Assembly (NCBI GenBank): GCA_043743785.1
Contig: JAYTVW010000088.1
Span: forward strand, 1 to 64,000
From: JAQTNA01 sp043743785
GTDB lineage: Bacteria > Pseudomonadota > Gammaproteobacteria > Burkholderiales > Rhodocyclaceae
Reading direction: 5' to 3'
DNA: 64,000 nt
Positions 8,325 to 16,107 of the stretch are shown one piece after another. The notes beneath the pieces were generated by a model that worked only from the letters and a program-made list of their open reading frames with translations, did not search any database and was not told where the DNA came from. Each line of letters opens with the position of its first letter. The first letter of the stretch is position 1. The position numbers and the translations under genes are program-made.

Positions 8325-8522
8325 ATGGAAAACGATCCGAGAACGATGCGGCGCCAGGACCTGGAGGCGGAGATTCTCCGTCTGCGCGAGGCGGTCAGAG
8401 CGAACCAGGAATTGCAGAAACAGATGAAGGGCGAAATCGAGCGGCTCTTGAAGCCGGTGCCGCCGGCTCTGGATGCTGCGACTGCGCAGGAAGGCGCAGC
8501 GTCCGGCTGCATTTCCGCCTGA
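8325..8522 (+). CDS. Small coiled-coil hypothetical protein (65 residues)
   Basis: The frame encodes a charged helical segment (about 10-44, QDLEAEILRLREAVRANQEL) with a heptad pattern, followed by a Pro/Ala-rich tail. AGAGGA lies 5 bases before the ATG and an intrinsic terminator follows 40 bases after the stop, both supporting a real gene. I do not recognise the family. The coiled coil suggests self-association or binding to a partner. It stands alone between the candidate small RNA and the convergent fumarase gene. Confidence 0.6.
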   Translation: MENDPRTMRRQDLEAEILRLREAVRANQELQKQMKGEIERLLKPVPPALDAATAQEGAASGCISA

Positions 8523-8562
8523 GAACAACCCTCGGCTGAAGGTCAGCGCTCAGCAGGTAAAG

Positions 8563-8593
8563 AAAGGGGCGAGCCGTGGCTCGCCCCTTTTTT
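8563..8593. terminator. Bidirectional intrinsic terminator
   Basis: A 10-bp GC-rich stem (GGGGCGAGCC with GGCTCGCCCC) is flanked by AAA on the left and TTTTTT on the right, so it can end transcripts in both directions. It lies between the convergent small gene ending at 8522 and the fumarase gene ending at 8609. Confidence 0.85.
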
Positions 8594-8608
8594 GAAGCTA
8601 CATTCCGA

Positions 8609-10141
8609 TCAAGCCACGGTCACGGGAATTCCCGCAATTCTGGCCTGCCACTCCTTCGGGCCGGTTTCATGCACCGAGGTGCCGCTGGAATCCACCGCCA
8701 CGGTGACGGGCATGTCCTGCACGTCGAATTCGTAGATGGCTTCCATGCCCAGGTCCGCAAAACCCACGACCTTGGCCGTCTTGATGGCCTTGGCCACCAG
8801 ATAGGCGGCGCCGCCCACGGCCATCAGGTAAGCCGACTTGTTGTCCTTGATGGCAGCGATGGCGGTGGGACCCCGCTCGGCCTTGCCGACCATGGAAATC
8901 AGCCCGGTCTTTTCCAGCATCATGCGCGTGAAGCCGTCCATGCGGGTGGCGGTGGTGGGGCCTGCCGGGCCGACCACTTCGTCCCGCACCGGATCCACCG
9001 GACCCACGTAATAGATCACGCGGTTGGTGAAATCCACCGGCAGTTGTTCGCCCTTGGTCAGCATGTCCTGGATGCGTTTATGGGCGGCATCGCGGCCGGT
9101 GAGCATCTTGCCGTTGAGCAGCAGCACCTGACCGGGTTTCCAGGAGGCCACTTCCTCCTTGGTCAGGGTGTTCAAGTCCACGCGGGTGGCCAGATTGGTG
9201 TCGGCCTTCCAGGTGACATCGGGCCAGTCGTCCAGGCTGGGCGGAACCAGATTCACGGGGCCAGAGCCATCCAGGTGGAAATGTACGTGGCGGGTGGCGG
9301 CACAGTTGGGGATCATTGCCACCGGCAGCGAGGCGGCGTGGGTCGGGTAATCCATGATCTTCACATCCAGCACCGTGGTCAGGCCCCCCAGGCCCTGGGC
9401 GCCGATGCCCAGCGCATTGACCTTCTCATACAGTTCCAGGCGCAGTTCCTCGACCCGGGTCAGGACGGCGCCACTCTTGGCCTTTTCCTTGAGCTCATGG
9501 ATGTCCACTGGCGCCATGAGGGACTCCTTGGCCAGCAGCATGGCTTTTTCCGGCGTACCGCCGATGCCGATGCCGAGGATGCCCGGGGGGCACCAGCCGG
9601 CGCCCATGGTGGGAACCGTCTTCAGCACCCAGTCCACGATGGAGTCGGAGGGATTCAGGGCGTAGAACTTGGACTTGTTTTCGGAGCCGCCGCCCTTGGC
9701 GGCACAGATCACTTCCAGATGATCACCGGCGACGATTTCAAAGTGGATCACGGCCGGGGTGTTGTCCTTGGTGTTCTTGCGGGCGCCGGCGGGGTCTGAC
9801 AGCACGGAGGCGCGCAGCTTGTTATCCGGGTTGCCGTAGGCGCGACGCACCCCTTCGTTGACCATGTCCTGCACGGACATTTCGGCGTCCCACTGCAGGT
9901 TCTGGCCGACCTTCAGGAAGACCACGGCGATGCCCGTGTCCTGGCAGATGGGCCGCTTGCCCTCGGCACACATGCGCGAGTTGGTCAGGATCTGGGCAAT
10001 GGCGTCCTTGGCGGCGGGGGATTCCTCACGCTCATAGGCTGCGCCCAGGGCCTTGATGTAATCGAGGGGGTGGTAACAGCTGATGTACTGGAAAGCGTCG
10101 GCGATGCTCTGGATGAAGTCGTCCTGGCGAATCACGGTCAT
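8609..10141 (-). CDS. Class I fumarate hydratase (fused alpha/beta, iron-sulfur)
   Basis: A 510-residue class I fumarase (EC 4.2.1.2) catalysing reversible fumarate/malate interconversion in the TCA cycle with an oxygen-sensitive [4Fe-4S] cluster. The N-terminal alpha domain includes CAEGKRPICQDTGIAVVF and GCPP-type glycine loops (GAGWCPPGILGIGIGG). The C-terminal beta domain includes GKMLTGRDAAHKRI and GPTTATRMDGF. Its length suits the single-chain form rather than the two-subunit form. It is divergent from acs with a 309-base shared upstream region. Nearby rquA makes a reductive, fumarate-forming role under anaerobiosis attractive, but that is inference. Confidence 0.93.
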   Translation of the reverse strand: MTVIRQDDFIQSIADAFQYISCYHPLDYIKALGAAYEREESPAAKDAIAQILTNSRMCAEGKRPICQDTGIAVVFLKVGQNLQWDAEMSVQDMVNEGVRRAYGNPDNKLRASVLSDPAGARKNTKDNTPAVIHFEIVAGDHLEVICAAKGGGSENKSKFYALNPSDSIVDWVLKTVPTMGAGWCPPGILGIGIGGTPEKAMLLAKESLMAPVDIHELKEKAKSGAVLTRVEELRLELYEKVNALGIGAQGLGGLTTVLDVKIMDYPTHAASLPVAMIPNCAATRHVHFHLDGSGPVNLVPPSLDDWPDVTWKADTNLATRVDLNTLTKEEVASWKPGQVLLLNGKMLTGRDAAHKRIQDMLTKGEQLPVDFTNRVIYYVGPVDPVRDEVVGPAGPTTATRMDGFTRMMLEKTGLISMVGKAERGPTAIAAIKDNKSAYLMAVGGAAYLVAKAIKTAKVVGFADLGMEAIYEFDVQDMPVTVAVDSSGTSVHETGPKEWQARIAGIPVTVA

Positions 10142-10450
10142 GGCAGATCCTCTTGGTCGGAAAGTCCGTATGCAGGAGACGCAGGCCTAGATGACATTTG
10201 CGCGAAACCCCTGCACATCAGAAGTTTTGATTGTAACATTACGAATCTTGCACCGGCATGAGGGGAATCCTGGAAACACAGGGGCCTTGGGGGTGTAAGT
10301 ACGATGTAAGGAAGTTCGGGTTAAATGCTGCACCAGTCCTTACAACAAGAAGAATACGGCTCTGCCCCAGGTTGTCCGGCATTCTCCGGGGTGCTGGCGC
10401 CGAGACTAGTTTCCGTTTCATCCATATTTCAGCGATAGGAGAGGTAACGA
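10142..10450. promoter_or_regulatory. Divergent control region between fumarase and acs
   Basis: This 309-base region holds the promoters of two divergent central-metabolism genes. The acs ribosome binding site is clear (GGAGAGG, 7 bases before ATG 10451). An inverted repeat GTAAGGA (10306-10312) and TCCTTAC (10337-10343) could be an operator. I could not fix -35/-10 pairs with confidence, and I see no coding frame of note. Confidence 0.5.
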
Positions 10451-12427
10451 ATGGCTAATAACGAAGTGCAGTCGGAAACCAAGATTTTCCCGCCTCCCGC
10501 GGAGTTTGCCGCCACGGCAGCGATTTCCGGCCGTGCCGCCTATGACGCTCTGTGCAAGGAAGCTGCTACCGATTACCAAGGTTTCTGGGGCCGCTTGGCC
10601 CGTGAGAACGTGATCTGGAAGAAGGACTTCACCCAGGTTCTGGATGAGAGCAACGCTCCGTTCTTCAAGTGGTTCGCCGACGGCGAGATGAACGTTTCCT
10701 ACAACTGTCTGGATCGCCACCTGGCAACCCAGGCCGACAAGGTTGCCATCATTTTCGAAGCCGACGGCGGCCAGGTCGAAAAGGTTACTTATCAGGACCT
10801 GTACCACCGCGTCTGCAAAATGGCCAACGGCCTGAAGTCCCTGGGTGTCAAGAAGGGTGACCGCGTCGTCATCTACATGCCGATGTCCATCGAAGGCATT
10901 GTGACCATGCAGGCCTGTGCCCGTATCGGCGCGACCCATTCCGTGGTGTTCGGTGGTTTCTCCGCCCAGTCCCTGCGCGACCGTATCAATGATGCCGGCG
11001 CCGTGCTGCTGGTCACGACCGACGAACAATGTCGCGGTGGCAAGCACATTCCCCTGAAGCCCATCGCTGACGAAGCCCTGGCCCTGGGTGGTTGCGAAAC
11101 CATCACCAACGTGGTGGTGAACAAGCGCACCGGCGGCAACATCGCCTGGACCGAAGGCCGCGACGTTTGGTTGCACGACCTGGTTGCTGACCAGGCCGAC
11201 ACCTGCGAGCCTGAGTGGGTCGATGCCGAGCATCCCCTGTTCATCCTGTATACTTCCGGTTCCACCGGCAAGCCCAAGGGCGTCCAGCATTGCAGCGGCG
11301 GTTACTTGCTGCACGCAATGCAGACCATGAAGTGGACCTTCGACTACAAGCCGAGTGACGTCTTCTGGTGTACCGCCGATATCGGCTGGGTTACGGGCCA
11401 CACCTACATCACCTACGGCCCCCTGGCTGTTGGCGCCACCGAAATCGTCTTCGAAGGCGTGCCCACGTTCCCGGACGCCGGCCGTTTCTGGAAGATGATC
11501 CAGGACCACAAGGTCAGCGTGTTCTACACCGCCCCGACCGCTATCCGCTCCCTGATCAAGGCTGCGGAAGGCACACCGGCGACCCATCCGCGGAACTACG
11601 ATCTGTCCAGCCTGCGCCTCCTGGGTTCCGTCGGCGAGCCGATCAACCCGGCGGCATGGATGTGGTACCACGACAATGTCGGTGGTGGCCGTTGCCCCAT
11701 CGTCGATACCTTCTGGCAAACCGAAACCGGTGGTCACATGATCACCCCGCTGCCCGGTGCGACGGATCTGGTTCCCGGTTCCTGTACCCTGCCGCTGCCC
11801 GGCATCATGGCCGCCATCGTCGATGAGACGGGCGCCGATGTGCCGAACGGCCAGGGCGGTATCCTGGTGGTCAAGAAGCCCTGGCCGTCCATGATTCGCA
11901 CCATCTGGAATGACCCGGACCGCTTCGTCAAGTCCTATTACCCCGCCGACTTCCAGGGCAAGTACTACCTGGCGGGCGACGGCGCGATTCGCGACAAGGA
12001 TACCGGCTACTTCACCATCACCGGCCGTATCGACGACGTGCTGAACGTTTCCGGTCACCGCATGGGCACGATGGAAATCGAATCTGCCCTGGTGGCGCAC
12101 CCGATGGTGGCGGAAGCTGCTGTTGTGGGTCGTCCGGACGATCTGACCGGTGAAGCTATTTGCGCCTTCGTGGTTTTGAAGGGCAATCGCCCCACCGGCG
12201 ATGCCGCCAAGAAGCTGGCTCAGGAACTGCGTAATCACGTTGGTCACGAGATTGGCCCGATCGCCAAGCCCAAGGACATCCGCTTCGGTGAAAACCTGCC
12301 GAAGACCCGTTCCGGCAAGATCATGCGCCGTCTGCTGCGATCCCTGGCTAAGGGTGAACTGGTTACCCAGGACACCTCCACCCTAGAGAATCCGCAGGTT
12401 CTCGAGCAACTGACCGAGAACGTTTAA
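10451..12427 (+). CDS. acs: Acetyl-CoA synthetase (AMP-forming)
   Basis: A 658-residue acetate-CoA ligase (EC 6.2.1.1) converting acetate, ATP and CoA to acetyl-CoA through acetyl-AMP. The adenylate-forming signature YTSGSTGKPKGV, the ACS motif FWQTETGG and the C-terminal PKTRSGKIMRR are present; the lysine in the last is the usual site of inhibitory acetylation. Full length for the family. It is the first gene of an acetate-sensing and uptake block that runs to 22037, and two strong hairpins follow the stop. Confidence 0.97.
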   Translation: MANNEVQSETKIFPPPAEFAATAAISGRAAYDALCKEAATDYQGFWGRLARENVIWKKDFTQVLDESNAPFFKWFADGEMNVSYNCLDRHLATQADKVAIIFEADGGQVEKVTYQDLYHRVCKMANGLKSLGVKKGDRVVIYMPMSIEGIVTMQACARIGATHSVVFGGFSAQSLRDRINDAGAVLLVTTDEQCRGGKHIPLKPIADEALALGGCETITNVVVNKRTGGNIAWTEGRDVWLHDLVADQADTCEPEWVDAEHPLFILYTSGSTGKPKGVQHCSGGYLLHAMQTMKWTFDYKPSDVFWCTADIGWVTGHTYITYGPLAVGATEIVFEGVPTFPDAGRFWKMIQDHKVSVFYTAPTAIRSLIKAAEGTPATHPRNYDLSSLRLLGSVGEPINPAAWMWYHDNVGGGRCPIVDTFWQTETGGHMITPLPGATDLVPGSCTLPLPGIMAAIVDETGADVPNGQGGILVVKKPWPSMIRTIWNDPDRFVKSYYPADFQGKYYLAGDGAIRDKDTGYFTITGRIDDVLNVSGHRMGTMEIESALVAHPMVAEAAVVGRPDDLTGEAICAFVVLKGNRPTGDAAKKLAQELRNHVGHEIGPIAKPKDIRFGENLPKTRSGKIMRRLLRSLAKGELVTQDTSTLENPQVLEQLTENV

Positions 12428-12443
12428 GGTTCAAGAGGAGGGA

Positions 12444-12466
12444 GCCGGCCAAATTTAAAGGCCGGC
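12444..12466 (+). terminator. Hairpin just after acs
   Basis: A 7-bp stem GCCGGCC/GGCCGGC encloses the 9-base loop AAATTTAAA. It lies 17 bases after the acs stop and has no T-run, so it probably protects the mRNA end or works with the next hairpin. Confidence 0.5.
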
Positions 12467-12482
12467 CCAAAAAGGGGGAGAG

Positions 12483-12507
12483 AAAAGGGCGCGCAAGCGC
12501 CCTTTTT
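12483..12507 (+). terminator. Intrinsic terminator after acs
   Basis: A 10-bp stem (AAAAGGGCGC with GCGCCCTTTT) with GCAA loop is followed by a T-run. It separates acs from the sensor genes starting at 12625, which therefore probably have their own promoter. Confidence 0.85.
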
Positions 12508-12624
12508 CTCGGAAGCAGGGCCGGCGTACAACACCGGCCCCCGTTTCGAGACAGGCGCTGTGGCCAGTCGAGGGTTTCCGGTCGGCAACATCCGCACATC
12601 GAGAATTGAAGAGGGGGCAAGGCG

Positions 12625-12849
12625 ATGAATCGTTCCTGGCTGACCGGACAGCGGCTCGTTGTGCTGTTTTTACTCGGCTGTGTGCTCTTGAATTTCCCTG
12701 TTCTCGGGCTCTTCGAGCGGGTTTCCCGTCTGCTGGGCTTGCCTGTGCTGTATGCCTGGATCTATGGCGTGTGGTTGCTGCTCATTCTCGCCATGGCCTT
12801 CATCATCGAGCGTCGCGCCGATTCCCGGCATGGCGCGTCCCGGAAGTAG
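12625..12849 (+). CDS. Small two-helix membrane protein upstream of the CrbS-like kinase
   Basis: A 74-residue hydrophobic protein with two predicted membrane helices (about 9-29 and 39-60) and a basic C-terminal tail (ERRADSRHGASRK). A purine-rich ribosome binding site precedes ATG 12625. It ends 6 bases before the symporter-kinase start, so the two are co-translated. Small membrane partners of this kind (DUF485, DUF4212) accompany sodium:solute symporters, so it may be an accessory subunit of the sensor. I do not recognise a named family. Confidence 0.8.
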   Translation: MNRSWLTGQRLVVLFLLGCVLLNFPVLGLFERVSRLLGLPVLYAWIYGVWLLLILAMAFIIERRADSRHGASRK

Positions 12850-12855
12850 GGCCTC

Positions 12856-15651
12856 ATGCTCCAGGGCTGGGTCATCGTTGGCGCTTCCGTCCTCTATCTG
12901 GCGACACTGTTCGCCATCGCCTGGTATGGCGACAAGCGGGCAGACGAGCACCGCTCCCTGATTGCCAATCCCTGGATTTATTCCCTGTCCCTGGCGGTGT
13001 ATTGCACCACCTGGACCTTCTACGGCAGCGTGGGACGGGCGGCCAGCATGGGGGTGGGCTTCCTGCCCGTCTATTTGGGGCCGACCTTGATCATGGGCCT
13101 GTGGTGGTTCGTCATGCTGAAGATGGTGCGCATCAGCAAGACTTACCGTATTACGTCCATTGCCGACTTCGTGGCCTCCCGCTATGGCAAGAGCCACTTG
13201 CTGGGGGGCATGGTTACCATCATCGCCGTCATCGGCGTGGTGCCCTATATCGCCCTGCAATTGAAGGCGGTCTCCAACAGCCTCACCATCCTGCTCCACT
13301 ATCCGGCCATCGTCATGCCGGCGCGGGCCGGCGCCGTGCCGCTCCTTGGGGATACGACCCTCTACATTGCCCTGGCCCTGGCGGCCTTCACCATACTCTT
13401 CGGGACTCGTCACCTGGATGCCACCGAGCGGCACGAGGGCATGGTGGCGGCGGTGGCCTTTGAATCCGTGGTCAAGCTGCTGGCGTTCACGGCCGTGGGG
13501 CTTTTCGTTACCTTCGGACTTTATGACGGCTTTGGTGACATTTTTTCCCGGGCCAGCGAGTTTGCTCGTCTGCAAGCCCTGATGGCGCGGGTGGAAAGTG
13601 GTGGCTATCCCAATGGCTCCTGGTTTTCCCTCACCCTGTTGTCCATGCTGGCCATCATGTTGCTGCCGCGACAGTTCCAGATCGCCGTGGTGGAGAACGT
13701 CAATGAAAACCACTTGAAGAAGGCCATCTGGCTGTTCCCCCTCTACCTGCTGGCCATCAATATTTTTGTGTTGCCCATCGCCATCGGCGGCCTGATGCAT
13801 TTCCCCGGCGGCAACGTGGATGCGGACACCTTCGTCCTCACACTGCCCATGGCCCACAAGCAGGAAGCCCTGGCGCTCCTGGTGTTCGTCGGCGGTCTGT
13901 CCGCCGCCACCAGCATGGTCATTGTGGAAACCATCGCCCTGTCCACCATGGCCTGCAATGACCTGGTGATGCCTTTGCTCCTCAGTCTCAAATGGGACTG
14001 GATCAAGGCCCACAAGGATTTGCCGGGACTGCTGCTGGCCATACGCCGTGGTGCCATCGTGGCCATCCTCCTGTTGGGCTATGCCTATTTCCGCTTTGCC
14101 GGCGAGGCCTATGCCCTGGTGGGCATCGGCCTGATTTCCTTTTCCGCCGTAGCCCAGTTCGCGCCGGCCATTTTTGGCGGTATGTTCTGGAAGCATGGCA
14201 CCCGGAACGGCGCGGTGGCGGGCCTGGCCGCCGGTTTCCTGGTGTGGCTGTACACCCTGTTGCTGCCCTCGTTTGCCCGCTCCGGCTGGTTGCCCGCCGA
14301 CTTCCTGCAGCAGGGACTCTTCGGCGTCCAGTTGCTCAGGCCGCAGCAGCTTTTCGGCCTGGCCGGCATGGATGACATTTCCCATTGCCTGTTCTGGAGC
14401 CTGCTGCTGAACCTGGGAACCTATCTGGTGGTGTCCCTGGCCTCCCGGCCCGGTGCGGCCGAAGCCACCCAGGCCACCCTGTTCGTGGATGTCTTTCGCC
14501 ACACGCAGGGACTGGGGGGCGCCCATGCCTGGCGCGGCAGCGCCAACCTGGATGAACTCACGGCCCTCATCGGCCGCTTTCTCGGGGAGGGGGCCAGCAA
14601 GGCGGCCTTCGGCAAGTACGCCAGGCGGCGGGGCCTGGCCTCGCCGGATAAATTGCAGGTGGATGCGGAAGTGGTGCATTTTGCCGAGACCTTGCTTGCC
14701 GGCGCCATCGGTAGCGCCTCGGCCCGGGTCATGGTAGCCACCGTGGTACAGGAGGAGCCTCTGGGCCTGGAGGAAGTCATGGACATCCTGGACGAGGCCT
14801 CCCAGGTGCGGGCCTACAGTCGGCAACTTGAAAAGAAGTCCCAGGAGCTGGAGGCAGCGACCCGGGAGCTGCGGGAGGCCAATGAGCGCCTGCGGGAACT
14901 GGATCGCATGAAAGACGATTTTCTGTCCACCGTCTCCCATGAATTGCGCACGCCGCTTACGTCCATTCGCGCCTTCTCGGAAATCCTCCTGGACACGCCT
15001 GACATGGAGGAGGGGGAGCGCCAGCATTTCCTGTCCATTATCACCAAGGAAACGGAGCGCCTGACCCGGCTCATCAATCAGGTGCTGGACATGGCCAAAC
15101 TGGAATCCGGCCGCAGCGACTGGCATGCGGAGCGCCTGGACGTGGCGGAAGTCATCCGCCAGGCCATCGATGCCGCCGGCTCCCTGTTTTCCGACCGCCG
15201 CGTCAGCCTCGACACCCACCTGGAAGGCGGCATGCCTCTGGTTGAGGCGGACCGGGACCGGCTTGTGCAGGTGCTCTTGAACCTCTTGTCCAATGCGGTC
15301 AAGTTCGTGCCGGAAGGCAGCGGCCGGGTGGCGGTGCGCCTGTCCGCCGTCAAAGCCGGCCTCAGGGTGGATGTGGAAGACAACGGCCCGGGCATTGCGC
15401 CGGCCGACCAGAATTTGATATTCGAAAAATTCCGCCAGGCAGGGGACACCCTCACCGGCAAGCCCCAAGGGACGGGCCTGGGCCTGCCCATCAGCCGCCA
15501 GATCGTCGAACATTTCGGTGGACGCCTGTGGGTCGAGAGCCAGCCGGGCGAGGGAGCCCGTTTTTCATTCGAACTACCGCTGCCGGTGTTGGTGGCGGAT
15601 GCTGAACCCGGCGTCGCCAGCGTTGCGACCTTACAAATACAAGGAGGGTGA
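12856..15651 (+). CDS. CrbS/CbrA-like sodium:solute symporter fused to a sensor histidine kinase
   Basis: A 931-residue fusion. Residues 1 to about 520 form a sodium:solute symporter (SLC5) domain with about 13 hydrophobic helices. A linker and coiled coil (about 640-685, repeated ELEAATRELREANERLRELD) lead to HisKA with H695 (SHELRTPLTSIRAF) and an ATPase domain (EDNGPGIAP, GTGLGLPIS). CrbS of Vibrio and Pseudomonas has this architecture and controls acs in the acetate switch; the gene lies next to acs here, which supports the same role. The following receiver gene starts 3 bases after the stop and is the likely partner. Whether the symporter domain transports or only senses is unknown. Confidence 0.88.
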   Translation: MLQGWVIVGASVLYLATLFAIAWYGDKRADEHRSLIANPWIYSLSLAVYCTTWTFYGSVGRAASMGVGFLPVYLGPTLIMGLWWFVMLKMVRISKTYRITSIADFVASRYGKSHLLGGMVTIIAVIGVVPYIALQLKAVSNSLTILLHYPAIVMPARAGAVPLLGDTTLYIALALAAFTILFGTRHLDATERHEGMVAAVAFESVVKLLAFTAVGLFVTFGLYDGFGDIFSRASEFARLQALMARVESGGYPNGSWFSLTLLSMLAIMLLPRQFQIAVVENVNENHLKKAIWLFPLYLLAINIFVLPIAIGGLMHFPGGNVDADTFVLTLPMAHKQEALALLVFVGGLSAATSMVIVETIALSTMACNDLVMPLLLSLKWDWIKAHKDLPGLLLAIRRGAIVAILLLGYAYFRFAGEAYALVGIGLISFSAVAQFAPAIFGGMFWKHGTRNGAVAGLAAGFLVWLYTLLLPSFARSGWLPADFLQQGLFGVQLLRPQQLFGLAGMDDISHCLFWSLLLNLGTYLVVSLASRPGAAEATQATLFVDVFRHTQGLGGAHAWRGSANLDELTALIGRFLGEGASKAAFGKYARRRGLASPDKLQVDAEVVHFAETLLAGAIGSASARVMVATVVQEEPLGLEEVMDILDEASQVRAYSRQLEKKSQELEAATRELREANERLRELDRMKDDFLSTVSHELRTPLTSIRAFSEILLDTPDMEEGERQHFLSIITKETERLTRLINQVLDMAKLESGRSDWHAERLDVAEVIRQAIDAAGSLFSDRRVSLDTHLEGGMPLVEADRDRLVQVLLNLLSNAVKFVPEGSGRVAVRLSAVKAGLRVDVEDNGPGIAPADQNLIFEKFRQAGDTLTGKPQGTGLGLPISRQIVEHFGGRLWVESQPGEGARFSFELPLPVLVADAEPGVASVATLQIQGG

Positions 15652-15654
15652 CAA

Positions 15655-16029
15655 ATGACCAAGAAGATCCTGATCGTGGACGACGAACCGAATATCGTCA
15701 TTTCCCTGGAATTCCTCATGAAACGGGAGGGGTTCCAGGTTTTCGTGGCCGGCGACGGCGATGCCGCCCTCGAACAAGTGGCTGCGCAAATACCGGACAT
15801 CGTGCTGCTGGACGTGATGATGCCGAAGAAGAATGGCTACGAGGTCTGTCAACTCATTCGCGCCAATCCGGACTGGCAGGACATGAAGATCATCATGATC
15901 ACTGCCAAAGGGCGGGACACGGAAATGGCCAAGGGCCTGGCCATGGGGGCCGATGCTTACATGACCAAGCCTTTTTCCACCAAGGATCTGGTGGTCAATG
16001 TAAAGAAGATGCTCGGTCTCGCGCTATGA
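15655..16029 (+). CDS. Single-domain response regulator (receiver only)
   Basis: A 124-residue CheY-like receiver with acidic D9-D11 region (ILIVDDEP), phosphorylated D53 (DIVLLDVMMP) and the conserved Lys in TKPFSTKD. There is no DNA-binding or enzymatic output domain. It follows the CrbS-like kinase by 3 bases and should be its direct phosphorylation target. AAGGAGG just upstream is a strong ribosome binding site. Classical CrbR has a LuxR-type output, so here the signal must pass on by protein contact or the output regulator is encoded elsewhere. Confidence 0.92.
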   Translation: MTKKILIVDDEPNIVISLEFLMKREGFQVFVAGDGDAALEQVAAQIPDIVLLDVMMPKKNGYEVCQLIRANPDWQDMKIIMITAKGRDTEMAKGLAMGADAYMTKPFSTKDLVVNVKKMLGLAL

Positions 16030-16107
16030 TGGCAAGCTAGCCCGCCGGCAAGCTGTCGGCGCAAGAGGAAAACGGCACATAGAGGCCGGCTACTGAGAGG
16101 AGAGACG

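Noticed and set aside
8576..9799. 407-codon frame opposite fumarase
   Set aside because: His/Gly-rich shadow of fumarase codons, and it would start inside the shared terminator.
10418..12247. 609-codon open frame opposite acs
   Set aside because: It mirrors the codon bias of acs on the other strand, is rich in Gly/His/Val shadows and has no family features.
12670..15513. 947-codon open frame opposite the symporter-kinase
   Set aside because: Low-complexity His/Gln/Gly-rich translation typical of antisense frames in high-GC DNA; the opposite strand carries clear domains.
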